Of a stretch of DNA of 64,000 nt, positions 35,245 through 46,639 are shown piece after piece. This stretch comes from Celoporthe dispersa. Lineage: Eukaryota; Ascomycota; Sordariomycetes; Diaporthales; Cryphonectriaceae. Within the stretch, counting starts at the first letter, position 1, and each line of letters opens with the position of its first letter. The stretch lies in NCBI GenBank assembly GCA_016584495.1, contig WAID01000008.1, forward strand, positions 62,001 to 126,000, in the 5' to 3' direction. Under the pieces are notes generated by a model, which had not been told where the DNA came from, ran no database searches, and saw only the letters and a list, made by a program, of their open reading frames with translations. A program made the position numbers and the translations under genes.

Positions 35245-38200
35245 ATGGAGGACCAGCTGGCTCAGCTGCTGGTCAACACCCAACTCCCCAGGAGGAGCCC
35301 AGGAAACGCGCCGAGCTCGACCTCCTGCACGCCCAGACAAACCCTGCCTTCCCAGTCGCCCTGGCAGACATCGCTGCCCACGCCGCCATCGCGACAGAAA
35401 TCCGCCAGGCTGCCCTGTCTTACCTCCGACGCTTCATCGAGTTCAACTGGGGCGAGGAGGGCCATGAGGACAGCGAGGGCGCCCGTATCCCCATACCCGA
35501 ACCCACCAAGGAGCAGCTGCGTCCCAAGCTGCTAGATCTGGCGCTGAGCGACGAGCCCGACCGCAAGGTCAAGTCTGCTGCCAGGTAGGCTACCCGCAGG
35601 AACGAGAGAGGCCATGTGATGGGGCCCAGCCAGGTAACACAGAGCACAGTTATGTAGTTGGCAAGATCGCGAACAACGACTTTCCCGACAAGTGGCCGGT
35701 CCTCCTCCCCACCCTCCTCAAAGTCATCCCGACGGGCACCGACGCCCAGCTCTACGGCGCCCTCAAGGTCCTTAGCGACATCGTCGACGAGAGCCTGACC
35801 GAGGACCAATTCTTCTCCGCCGCCCGCCCCATCATCGATGTCGTCTACAACGTTGCCCTCAGCGATGCGCGAAAGCCGACCCTGCGGGCCCTGGCTGTGC
35901 ACGTCTTCCGCGGCTGCTTCGATCTTATGGATATGGTCAAGGATGATCACCCAAAGGAGGTCAAGGGTTTCGCCGAGGAGGCCCTGAAGGGATGGCTCCC
36001 GTTCTTCTCACAGGTGCTTCAGGTTCAGCTGCCGCCGGTCTCTGAGGAGCGCCCCGCGCGCGAGTACCGCAATGGCATCATCTCGTTCAAGCTCCAGGTT
36101 GTGAAGACCCTTATGAAGGTCAAGAGCGTCTTCCCAACCCTCCTCCTGCCGCAGAGCCTTGCTTTCTTCCAGGCAACGTGGCACGAGCTCTCTCTCCTCC
36201 AGGACCAGTACCAGGAGCACTTCATCGACACGACTGGCCAGGGCCGACTGGAGGACTCCGATGGTCTGCCCTACACCCTCGACTTCTTGATCCTGGAAGA
36301 GCTGGATTTCCTCAACCAGTGCATGAGGGCAGCACCGGTCCAGAAGGAGCTCGAGGCGCAGCTCAGTGGACGGCCAGCCCACGAGGCACCCTGGGTCATA
36401 GATCTTATGAAGTTGCTCGTTGCCTATAGTCGTATCACCTGCGAGGAAGAGGAGCTGTGGGACATCGACGTCTCACTATACCTCGCCGAAGAGACCTCGG
36501 TAGGGCATACCCCGTATCCTGTCACTCTGCTGCAACCGCCCCACCCCCTCCCCCAAAAAACTGGATGGCGATGCTAACGATAGCTGCCAGGTGACGGCAA
36601 ACTACACCGCACGAACTGCCTGTGGTGATCTGTTGATCAAGATCGGGAGTGGCTGCACGGCAGAGCCTTGGAGGGTCTCTTCGCATACACCAAAACGCAA
36701 TTCACGAACCAAAATGATTGGCGCTCGCAGGAGGCATGTCTGTATCTGTTCAACATGCTCCTCAGCGACTTTCAGGATCGTTCCGACGCCGTACCGCCAG
36801 AGGTTGCCCAGGCACACGTGGAGCTGATCAGCTATGCCGCAGGTAAGTTTACTTTTCTCTGAGCCAGGATATCGGCTTTGATAACGCACCTCGTCTGCCT
36901 GGGCTCGCGCTAAGTCTTTCCTAGGACAAGAGCAACCTCTGCTGCGGGCTCGAGGCTTCATTGTCGCCGGCACGCTTTCCCAAGGTTTTGCGCCCGTCAG
37001 TACAATGCTCGACCGGACGATCCAGTCCATCAGCAGCGATAGCTCCGAGCTCGTCCAGGTTGCCTGTGTCAAGGCCGTGGAGAGCTTTGTCACCTCTGGC
37101 AATGTGCCTACCGACCGCCAAGTGCCCATGCTCGTGGCCATCAACAGCTTCCTCGATGGGAAGGATATGACTGAGCTTGAGGATGCTGATGATCTGCTGG
37201 TCACCCTCGCCGAGGCGCTCAGGGCAGTCATCAGTATTGACCCGCGCGTCACCATCGCGTCAGAGATCAAGTCGGTTGACTCGCTGTTCTTGATCGCCAA
37301 ACATGGCGCTTCTAATTTCCAGGTCACCTTCATGGTCGTGGAGGCTTTTGAAGACCTGGTCTCGACCCTGTCGGATCCGACATCCTATGCGGCCCTGTGC
37401 GCCAAGGTCCTGCCCACGATCGCCGGCGCCTTCAACGTCGCAGACATGACCCAGGACGACCCTCTGCTCACCCTGGCGTGCGAGCTGCTCGTGCCGCTGG
37501 TGCAGAATGGCTCTGAGCCTCTGCCCGCTGGTTTTGTCGCCGCAACCCTCCCGAAACTGAAGAACCTGCTGCTCCAGTCTCCCGAGGGCGAGGTCTTGCG
37601 ACCGGGTGCAGAGGCCATCAAGTACATGCTCATGCACGACCACCACCAGGTGCTCGGCTGGCATGACGAGAACGGCCAGTCTGGACTGGAGACCTGCCTC
37701 CTTATCGTGGACCGCCTCCTTGGGCCCAACATCGAGGACAATGCCGCGTCAGAGGTCGGAGGGCTCGCGGCAGAGCTTGTGGAGAAGGCTGGCCCGGAGC
37801 GGCTGGGGCCTTACCTGGAGAAGCTCCTCCAGGCAGTTGCTAACCGCCTCGCGACCGCAGAGGCTGCTGCTTTCATCCAGTCCCTCATCAGCGTCTTCGC
37901 GCGCCTGTCGCTGGTCCAGGCCGGTGATGTGGTCCAGTTCCTCAGCACCATCGACATCAGCGGCCAGAACGGCCTGCAGGTCGTCATGAGCAAGTGGCTG
38001 GAGAACTCTGTCAGCTTTGCGGGATATGACGACATCAGACAGAATGTTATTGCCCTGTCGAAGCTCTACTCCCTCAACGACCAGCGCCTGGCCCAGATAC
38101 AAGTGAAGGGCGACATGATCATCCAGCCAGGCAACGGGCGCATAATGACGCGGTCGCGAGCCAAGCAGAACCCCGATCAGTACAGCTCGATCCCGGCGAC

Positions 38201-38546
38201 TCTCAAGATCCTTAAGGTGCTGATCGAAGAGCTCCTGTCGGCCTCGGGCGTTCAGGGCGCTGCCAATGCTGCTGCCGCTGCCGCTGCCGATTTTGCCGAC
38301 GCGGACGAGGATGACGGTGATGAGGGCTGGGAAGATGAGTCTGACATGGTGAACCCTTCACACGCGGCACTGATGTCGATGCTGGACAGCGGTGGCAACC
38401 GTACGCGCGACGACGAGACCCAGCAGTATCTGTCTGAATTCTTCGTGCGAGCCGCACAGGAGAACATTGCAGACTTCCAGCACTGGTACGGAATGCTCAC
38501 GGAGGACGAGCAGAAGAAGCTGAACGAGCTGGCGCGCAGCTCCTGA
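35245..38546 (+). CDS. KAP114: Karyopherin Kap114 / importin-9
   Basis: Four exons: 35245-35584, 35650-36499, 36591-36842 and 36925-38546, giving 1021 residues after two missing bases (35286-35289 and 36645-36647). This matches the usual 1000-1040 residues of the family. The N-terminus has the importin-beta type start: AELDLLHAQTNPAFPVALADIA, then IRQAALSYLRRFIEFNW and SYVVGKIANNDFPDKWPVLLP. The rest is HEAT-repeat helices. Near the C-terminus, polyAla is followed by an acidic loop (DFADADEDDGDEGWEDESD), then ENIADFQHWYGMLTEDEQKKLNEL. Kap114/IPO9 imports histone H2A-H2B and TBP; the acidic loop near the C-terminus is a family feature. Introns are 65, 91 and 82 nt, all in phase. Confidence 0.92.
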
Positions 38547-39240
38547 GGGATGCTCAAGGCCCGAGAGGGAGGGGACCCGAGAGACCCGGTTAAGTACGCC
38601 GGTTGAAGTTCCCAACAGCATCTGTCTGTGACACTCGAGTCGGAGAGGGCCTGGCTCCGAACGACGGTACGATGATTTCCGATTACAGCAGCAGTAGCAG
38701 TGCAGGCCTTTATTTTCTTCTCTTCTCATTGTCGATACCTAAACTACATGCACAGAGTTGGGACGTCGGGGGCGGGACGAGTAGTAGATTTAAAAACCAA
38801 AAAAAAAACCTACACGCTCCGGCACCCTCAGCAGTCTGATACATATATGAGGAACAACTCGTGTGGTTCTTGTTTCCCACAGAGGGCAGCAAAATAGATA
38901 GACCTTCCAACCAACCGATGATCGTACGTTTATTCGCCGTTTCGTGCATCTTGTGAACGTGGAAACAGGTCAACGCATCAGCACGGAGCAGGGAAACGAG
39001 CTTGATAGCGCAGAATGGAATCTCTTCATTATACTGGAGGGCAGACGCAAGAGGTAGTAAAAACAAAAACGTAAAGCCCGTCAGTCTCATCCTTGGAATC
39101 AGGTCAACTGGCCTAGTTAGTTATGGCAAGCCCCTGCTTCACCAAGAAAAACAAGAAGAAAAAAAGGGTTATCATGTACATCGTCAAGCCTCGTAATCAT
39201 ACACACAGCATGTGAGCCTGCGGCTGTCGCCCACAACCAC
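38547..39240. other. Convergent 3' intergenic region
   Basis: About 700 bp between the stop codons of the importin (+) and the PI31 gene (-). It holds 3' flanks only: an A-rich run at 38800-38808 and AT-richer sequence that may include the polyadenylation sites of both genes. No gene is seen. Confidence 0.6.
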
Positions 39241-40483
39241 CTAAATTATGTCACCCCAAAGGGATTCCCGCCACCCTCCAAACCCGCCGCCAGGTCGTCC
39301 ACCACCACCGAACCTCGGCGGTCCCATACCAGGTCCCACAGGATCCCACCGCGCGCCGGCCGGCGCCTGCGGATCATAGCCTCCTCCACCCTGGCCTCCG
39401 CCGCCCTGGAAGAGCGGGTCGTCGAACGTAGGGTGCATCCCGCCGCCCATACCACCCGGGCGGGGCAGGCCGCCGCCGGGCACGAAGCTACCGCGCAGGG
39501 GATCATAGGGTGCCAGCCCCGGCGGGTGCAGGTCGTCGTGTCCTATGGCAAAGGGTGACCTGCCGTCGCCGGGCATACGCAGGCCGCCGCGCGGCGGCCT
39601 GTTGATCTCGAGCTCGTCCTCGAAGCCCGGCGGGGCAAACTCGCCAGTCGGCACGACGGGCCTCCGCGGCGCGGCGAGGGGTCGTCGAACTGGTACGGCC
39701 TGGCCGGCTCGGGGAGGGCCGGCTCAGGGACCCGGGGGTTGCTGCCGTGGCCTACCGGACCCCTCCCGAGCGGCTCGATCGGCGTCTTCTACCGCGGCGG
39801 CGGTATCCTCGTAGCCCTCCTTCTGCAGGCTGGGGATCAGCCTCTGGATGATGTTGATCTTGAGCAGGGCGGCGAGGTCGGCGATGCGCTCGGGCGAGAT
39901 GAAGACGGTCTGCAGTTTCGAGACGAGGTCGGAGCGGTCCTCGGCGCCGTCGACGTCGGGGCGGAGGGTGATGCGCAGCGGTAGGGCGGACGAGGAGATG
40001 TAGTCGCGCGGGGAGACCTCGAGGCGGGTGATCTTGTCGGCGCCGACGGCGAGGCCGCGGATCTCGGTCTTGGAGCCCATCCTGTCGGTCTTGAGGACAA
40101 AGTGCATGGAGGACTGGGTGTGCGCGTAGAGGAAGGCGTAGGAGGAGACGGAGGCGTTCCATCTTGGTGGCAGGCGGGGTGCGAGGGAAGCACACTCTTG
40201 TTCTGGAGAGAGAGGGAGCGTGTGGTCAGTATGCATGTGGCGCTATTGTCTATAGAGTGAAGGAGAAGAGAGAGAGGGAGGGAGGAAGGGTGCTCACCCA
40301 TCTTCTGGTCCTCGTGGAAGCCCAGCAGGCGGAAGCCCAGGTTGACCATGCAGGCGTGTGTGAAGAGGGCGAGGGCCTCGGCGGAGCTGCTCATGTCTGA
40401 GGTGGTGTCGCCTGTCTCATGGGTCGGCAGGGCGTCTGCCATGCCCTGCAGAATGCTCTGCGGGCTGAGGGGTCTCCCGCCAT
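39241..40483 (-). CDS. PI31-like proteasome regulator
   Basis: Two exons, 40298-40483 and 39241-40202 (95-nt intron), giving about 383 residues when four missing bases are allowed. The N-terminal domain reads SPQSILQGMADALPTHE, HACMVNLGFRLLGF, then WNASVSSYAFLYAHTQSSMHFVLKTDRMGSKTEI and LVSKLQTVFISPERI. This is the FP-like fold of PI31. The C-terminal half is Pro/Gly-rich and disordered, with DLHPPGLAPYDPLRGSF and long GGG runs, as in PI31 proteins, whose C-termini bind the 20S core. PI31 modulates 20S activity and assembly. The start at 40483 (MAGDPLSPQS) is chosen because, with one C restored at 40469-40472, it reads straight into the conserved SILQ.MAD block. The alternative start at 40442 lacks this. 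Further deletions: 39658-39662 and two within 39728-39738. Confidence 0.85.
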
Positions 40484-40538
40484 GATGTGTAGTCGTTGTT
40501 GTTGATGGTAGTGTTGTCAGGATATGGTGAAGATCAAG

Positions 40539-40562
40539 TCAGGTCAGGTCAGGTCAGGTCAG
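40539..40562. repeat. Tandem AGGTC pentanucleotide repeat
   Basis: Nearly five perfect copies of a 5-bp unit located 55-80 bp upstream of the PI31 start codon, so probably in its 5' leader or core promoter. A related shorter run occurs near 19416-19431. Confidence 0.8.
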
Positions 40563-41180
40563 AGGTGATTTGAAGCGGCTAGTGTTGGAACAGTGGTCTG
40601 AAGGGTCAGGCGAGAAGTTGTTGTTGGTTGATGGGCGCGGGCGAGACCAGATGACGTTCTGAAGGTCAACAACGGTTTAGTTAAGCTTTCTTGTGTAGAG
40701 GGGCTGCTGCTGAGCGGATGCGTCATTGGAAGCCTAGCAGCCCAAACCCAACCAACCACAGGGCTGAGCTGGTGTGAGTCAAGTGTGGGCTCCTGCCAGG
40801 CAGCCAGACAGACAGAGATGCAGGCAACATATGGTCTCGTAAGTGAAGAGCATTCTTGTATTTTTTTTCTTTCTCTGGGGCAATTTTCAATATTGCAATC
40901 AGGTCCTGAGAGGAGGAAGACAGAAGAACATCAATCATATGATGACCGGTAAGGCATTTCTCTCAAAGCTGGTAACTATTTCCACCACAGGAGGAGCAAG
41001 GAATCCCTAGTACACCACCTGTAAGACCCTGGCGTTGGCTCCTGATGCAAAATGCCAGAGATCCATAGACTTTTATCTGCACTTCTTCCTCCTGTCCCCT
41101 CGAGAGCATGTTGAAGAGGGCTCCAGGGTGGGGCCAACCTCGCCTTGCAGCAAGGAGCTCGGGCTGGAGCCCAAGCTGGA

Positions 41181-41209
41181 GCTCAGGCTCAGGCTCAGGC
41201 TCAGGCTCA
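41181..41209. repeat. Tandem GCTCAG hexanucleotide repeat
   Basis: About five copies of GCTCAG about 480 bp upstream of the Vps9 start codon, preceded by degenerate copies (GCTGGAGC-type) between 41160 and 41180. Confidence 0.75.
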
Positions 41210-41685
41210 ACAAGACCATGGTGGGGTACTCTCGTCTACCCTGTCAGCCTGTACTTAGTACATACCCTGTACACATAGCGCTGTAGGTTATTTAGCACCG
41301 CCCCGCCCCGCCCGCCCGCCCCCGACCTTGTTTTCGTTGCTGCGTTAACGCCGAACTGACCCCAACAAGCTGTGCAGCAGCGTGCCTGCTCCTCAGTACG
41401 CTCCGCTCCGCCGCAACGAACTGTCTCGACTCGACAGTACACCACAACAACCAGTCTGACACGGCTTTTCTCACTGAGAGTCCCCTGATCACCTGTGGAG
41501 GCGGCGATTCCTCAGAAATACTCCCAACAGAGCCAGGCCCTGATCCTGCCCGCCGTGCGGCTGACCAGCAAGGCGGTTGCTCTGTACGATAACAAGAGGA
41601 CAATCCGCCGAGGCTTGACTCGAGGCCACGATCCACACACTCTCTGACGTCCTACAGAGACAGCTACTGCGCCGCATCTCCATGC

Positions 41686-44270
41686 ATGTCTCCTCCGTTC
41701 AGCTCAGGCATCTCACAGCAGCCCACCCCACTGGATCATGCACAGGACACCGCTGCCGGCGAGGTGAAGAGCGCGATGGGGCCAAGTCACGAAACGTCAT
41801 CGCCACCCAGCGATGACACCATGGCAGAGACCAAGCCTCTCGTGGCCGACCCGGCTCCGCCGCCCGAGGACATGATTACCCTCGACGCAGAGCCCCAGCA
41901 GCCTGCTGCCGCCGGGCAGAAGAGTGCTGCTCACAGGCCAGAGCCGCTGGACCTGCAGTCCGGGGCGCGCAAGGCAGAAGACGGGCTCGAGGCCCCAGAG
42001 GCCTCGACGGCGACGCTCAAGCCCTCCACCCCTATGACCACGACCGCCACCCAGCTCACGAACATCGAGTCAAAGCCATACATAGATCCCACACCGGCCA
42101 CCTTGGACCTCTCGGCCCCCTCGAGGACCCCTTCTAGTGCTACCGACCGCCCCCGGCTGTCCCTGGAATCCATACAGGGCCGCTCCGATGACGAGAGGCG
42201 TTATACGAGCGAGGACGAGCGGGATAATGATGGCTCCGAGATACAGAACATCATGGCGCAGTTCAGGGAGGGGGCGGCGGCCCAGGTGAGGAGGAGGTTA
42301 TGAGTCCCCGACTTGAGATCGCATCCCCTTCTCCACGGCCGCGATACAACACCCAGCCCGGAGATCCAGTCTGGAGCCTGCCGGGCCGGGTATCTCCCAG
42401 CAGCTGCAGGGGCTGCGGCTGGAGACTGGCTCTCCGGCCAGCTTGGCATCCAAGGGCAAGGACCCTGAAGACCAAGGACCGCCAGTGCCCCCAAGGACCT
42501 CTCGATACGCTCCGGCAGGACGGGTCAGCTCATGAAGGAGGACCGTGAGATCGGCTCCCCGCTATCACCAACCGTCTCGCTGCACAGGCCACCCCCGCCA
42601 GAGCCTGAGCCTGAGTCGGCCCTGCCGTTCGACTTCCACAGGTTCCTGGAGCAGCTGCGCAACAAGAAGGCCGACCCGGTTGCAAAATACCTACGGTCTT
42701 TCCTCAGTGAGTTTGGCAAGCGGCAGTGGATGGTGCACGAGCAGGTCAAGATCATCAGCGACTTTCTTGCCTTCATCGCCAACAAGATGGCTCTCTGTGA
42801 CGTGTGGAAGGACGTCTCCGATGCCGAGTTCGACAACGCAAGGGAGGGCATGGAAAAGCTGGTCATGAACCGGCTCTACACGCAGACCTTCTCGCCTGCG
42901 ATCCCACCCCACAGCCGATACCAGGAGGGAAACCGCGGAGGAAAGGCGGCGAGCGGCCCATGGGGCCGGGGCGCAGGGGACAGCACCAGGAGGACGTCGA
43001 ACGTGACGAGGTAGTCGCTCAGAAGATCAAAATCTACGGCTGGGTACGAGAGGAGCACCTGGACATTCCACCGGTTGGTGACAGCGGAAAGCGCTTTCTG
43101 AAACTTGCCCAGCAAGGTCAGACCGAACCTTGGACCCCGCGCAGTCGAGCCTCAGCTGACAGAGCCAGAACTCCTCAAAATCAAGTCCTATCGGGCGCCG
43201 AGAGATAAGATCATCTGTATCTTGAACTGCTGCAAAGTCATCTTTGGTAGGTCTGCTTCTGGGTGCCTGGACAGGCGTACACAAGCTGACAGGGCATAGG
43301 CCTCCTCAAGCACTCCAAAGCCGACTCGTCTGCGGATTCATTCATGCCACTGCTGATTTACGTCACCCTGCAAGCAAATCCCGAACACATAGTATCCAAT
43401 GTTCAGTATATACTCAGGTTTCGCAACCAGGACAAGCTTGGTGGCGAAGCCGGCTACTACCTGTCCTCGCTGGTAAGCCGTCTGCTCTCCTTCCTGTCCA
43501 GCTCGGACCGCCAGCTGACACGTCTACAAAGATGGGCGCCATCCAGTTCATCGAGAACATGGACCGCACCACGCTCACGATCACCGATGAAGAGTTTGAG
43601 AAGAACGTCGAGGCTGCTGTCTCCGCCATCGCCGAGAAGCACAGGCTGGAATCTCCACGCACCTCCACCACCCTCGAGAGGCCAATGCAGCCATTCAGCG
43701 CAACAGGCGAGCCCTCATCGGCCAGACAGTCCATGGACCAGAATGTGGCAGCTCAATCATCATCATACTCACCCCGCCAGTCCACCTCTTCAAACGATGA
43801 CAATGGCGATTATGATGAAAAGGCCGCCATCACCGGGCTCCTTCGATCAATCCAGAAACCCCTCTCGACCATCGGCAGGATGTTCTCCGACGACGGCGAC
43901 GCCCCTGCCCAGCCAAGCTCCTCATCCCGCAGCCCATCACACACGCCCCACCCACCCGGCGGGGATAGCAGCCGCAGGAGTGCAAGTGCCCACGGCCGTT
44001 ATTCTGCAGAGGAGGCAGCAGCCAGGCAGGCCAGCGCCGAGGTTGCAGAAGCGCAGAGGATCAACCGTGCTGAACATGCCAATGTCGTCGAGACGCTGGC
44101 CGGCATGTTCCCGGATCTGGATAAGGAGATCATCAGTGACGTGGTCTACCAGAAGGAAGGACGGTATGCCTATCGCGTTCCCTTTGTCCGTGTACGATGT
44201 GTCCATAGACTAACAGTCGCTGTGCAGAGTCGGATTAGCGGTGGATGCGTGCCTTGCACTTTCAGCATGA
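41686..44270 (+). CDS. VPS9: Vps9-domain Rab5 guanine-nucleotide exchange factor with C-terminal CUE domain
   Basis: Five exons: 41686-43116, 43163-43246, 43300-43472, 43532-44163 and 44228-44270. The protein is 788 residues after four missing bases (42270-42274, about 42366, 42488-42492 and 42907-42910). The N-terminal 290 residues are Ser/Pro/acidic. Then DFHRFLEQLRNKKADPVAKYLRSFLSEF and KIISDFLAFIANKM mark the helical layer. EKLVMNRLYTQTFSP begins the VPS9 core, which continues with REEHLDIPP, LLKIKSYRAPRDKIICILNCCKVIFG, the catalytic-type segment ADSSADSFMPLLIYVTLQANP and the final helix LGGEAGYYLSSL. The C-terminus has a CUE domain (VVETLAGMFPDLDKEIISDVV..) whose last part is on a 43-nt terminal exon ending DACLALSA. 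CUE binds ubiquitin. The protein activates Rab5/Vps21 on endosomes. Confidence 0.9.
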
Positions 44271-44748
44271 GCCTAGGCCAGGCCAGCAGGCTGAAATATC
44301 ATGGTTGATCTTGCCTGGGAAGGAATAGCATAAATCGTGTCTCAGCATCAGCGGCGCTTAATGGGAGGAGGTAAAGAGGAGGGTCATATCATAGTTTTCT
44401 GGAGATGAGCGGCCTGCATCCAATCAAAGCATCGCCAACGTAAAGTTGCAACATGATCGTGTGTGTGGCTGGCTGTATCTGATCCCGCATCCCGTCCTAT
44501 TGACTATCTCGTGACTTCACAGCGCTGCTTAAAGACAAGAGGCCTATTCTATCGTTCGCTCTTGATATAAGCCATATACAGAGCAGATATGGAATAAGCC
44601 ACTATGGAGAACCACAGCTTACTATTCACAAGACCGGTACCCACGCGACTCAGCGCCTCCCTACCTCTGCCCCTTGCCCAACCAGGAATCTAGATATCGT
44701 GACAAGTACCTTAGCAAAAATCTCAAATCAGTTGCGCTGGGGCAAAAG

Positions 44749-44753
44749 AAAAA
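44749..44753 (-). terminator. Pol III terminator of tRNA-Thr copy 1
   Basis: A run of five T on the minus strand begins three nucleotides beyond the discriminator base of the tRNA. Confidence 0.8.
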
Positions 44754-44755
44754 GA

Positions 44756-44827
44756 TGCCGACTTGCGGACTCGAACCGCAGATCTTCGCATTACGAGTGC
44801 GACGCCTTACCGCTTGGCCAAGCCGGC
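44756..44827 (-). tRNA. tRNA-Thr (anticodon CGT), copy 1
   Basis: 72 nt, intronless. It folds as a full cloverleaf. The acceptor GCCGGCT pairs with AGTCGGC (one G-T), with discriminator A. The D stem is GCC/GGC. The anticodon stem is TCGCA/TGCGA with loop CTCGTAA, giving anticodon CGT. The T arm is TGCGG-TTCGAGT-CCGCA. The A box (TGGCCAAGCGGT) and B box (GGTTCGAGTCC) are canonical. Five T residues at 44749-44753 on the transcribed sense serve as the Pol III terminator. The 72-nt mature sequence is identical to copy 2. Confidence 0.95.
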
Positions 44828-44896
44828 AACGTGAATGATTCATGATCATTTTTGGTGCTACATAAAGCTGATCCTCCACGCAAGCCACTCCATGGC

Positions 44897-44901
44897 AAAA
44901 A
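44897..44901 (-). terminator. Pol III terminator of tRNA-Thr copy 2
   Basis: A run of five T on the minus strand lies two nucleotides beyond the discriminator base. Confidence 0.8.
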
Positions 44902-44903
44902 GT

Positions 44904-44975
44904 TGCCGACTTGCGGACTCGAACCGCAGATCTTCGCATTACGAGTGCGACGCCTTACCGCTTGGCCAAGCCGGC
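44904..44975 (-). tRNA. tRNA-Thr (anticodon CGT), copy 2
   Basis: Same 72-nt sequence and fold as copy 1, with a 76-bp spacer between them; flanking sequences differ. T5 at 44897-44901 (minus sense) is the terminator. Because only the tRNA part is identical, the duplication is either old with the mature sequence under selection, or was confined to the tRNA. Confidence 0.95.
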
Positions 44976-46639
44976 GAGAGCTTGGATGACTCAGCAGATC
45001 TGTTGTTTACTTATAGTGCTTTTGGTTGTGCGTGGGTATGTTGCTTGCCTTGGTGATGACCTTGTTTAGAACATTTGAGTGCGTAGCACACACGCTGGCA
45101 GGTATAGAGTCTCATTAATGGCTGCAAACACATGGTTCTTCAAGATTTTGAGGTTTTTTTTTTTTTCGAGAAGTGTGGATCAAGACAGATGGACAACCTA
45201 GCTTGTTGTGGTGTGTTCTGTGGTTGCAATGCTGGAAGGTAGTTATCGTGTTGATCTTATATTTAGTACAATGCCAGGATGGTGAGCGTAGAAAGTGACA
45301 TGAGAGAAAGGTGAGGAGGAGACTGAGCTTGTAGTCAGATTGTAAGACAGGTCAGGCAGTAGCATAATCTGTCCAGAGTTGCTACTGGCCAAGGAGCGTG
45401 GGGTGCGACTGCTCTTCCATCTGCTGAGGCTTTTGCATCAATCAGCCTTGACCATCCATCGTCTACGAGGCTGCCTCGGTGTCCTAGACTGCCCGGGTCT
45501 TAGCGAGCAGAGGTGTGAGCTTAAGAAGGCTGACAAATTTGATGGCCACTGCCCTGTGTATTTGACTGCTATGGTCGCTCTCCTCCTTCCACTCTCTACT
45601 TTTCTCCTCATCTTCTTTTTCGAGAGCTTCTGTTGACAAGTCTGTATATCTCACCAACAGTCACCATCCACACTACTCTGTCTCATCATCAATTCCATTG
45701 GGATCAGCCTCTGTCCGGCTGGCTCGCGTGACATAGTACCAACGTGATCGACCAGGAAGGCATGCTGGGTTGCTGCCCTCCACCTCAGATCGTCCTTTCT
45801 CCGCCTCTCTTCTACCGTTTCTGTGGCTCAACATAGCAGGTTCTGTTACAGCGCCACTGTCAAGATCGCACATTCTTTTTCTCATCAATAAAAGGACTTC
45901 ATTTGAGCCTTGTGTCAGCTGTAAGTCACCACCCTGTCCCTGCCCCCTGGGCACTGCTCCTTCTCAGACCAGGGCACTGTTTGTTTGCATACTTCCTCTC
46001 ACCATTGTCTTTCCCCTCTTCTTTCAGCCTTGTAAATTTCTGTGGCCTCGCTAGGTGTCTTCATCGTTGCATGATCTCACCTTGGTAGCTATTTCACATT
46101 TCATTGACCCAGCTTCCACGATCCTGAGGACCACCTCTTGGAGACCTAGCTGCCTACAGACTTTCTCCTTCCCTTCTTCAACCTTATCATAACCTTCTGA
46201 GGCTAGTCATTCCGGCTGCTCCAGCTCCTAAATGTCACTGTGGAGAGATTTGACCTTGATACCCACCTCACCATTTTCCACAGGTTTCTGTGTCAAGTCT
46301 TTCTTTGCAACCCTTCCTCCCCCTTTCTCCTTCCATCCTTGTGCAACATCACATTATTCTTTCCTTGTGCGGACGTTGACTTCAAGGAGTGTTTAACCTA
46401 TCATCCTGTCGGTTTCTTGATCATCCTCACCAGGCTGTGATCTGCTTCCCAAAATTCTTCGGAGCCGAGGTGGCCTTCAACTACCCTGGCTCTTTCTACG
46501 TTCTAGCATTTCCTCTGGTATGTCTGCCTTCATAAAGCCAGCCTTTCCATCTTTGATTACGCCCTATAGCCTAACCACCTTAACTTCCAGGTTCCACGGC
46601 TTCTTTTTCTGCCTGTCTCACCTTCCGCACAAGTTCAAG

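Larger units (their letters stand above)
40484..41685. other. Divergent promoter region between PI31 and Vps9 genes
   Basis: 1.2 kb without a supported gene. It contains two short tandem repeats, AGGTC units at 40539-40562 and GCTCAG units at 41181-41209, and a GC-rich patch near 41300-41323. Divergent upstream regions of both genes lie here. Confidence 0.55.
44271..46639. other. AT-richer intergenic region containing two tRNA genes
   Basis: Apart from the two tRNA-Thr genes I see no gene. The sequence looks clearly less GC-rich than the rest of the window and has a T12 tract near 45154-45165. Pyrimidine-rich sequence dominates 45590-46500 upstream of the methyltransferase gene. Short open frames are Leu/Phe/Ser-rich and are not believed. 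Confidence 0.5.
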
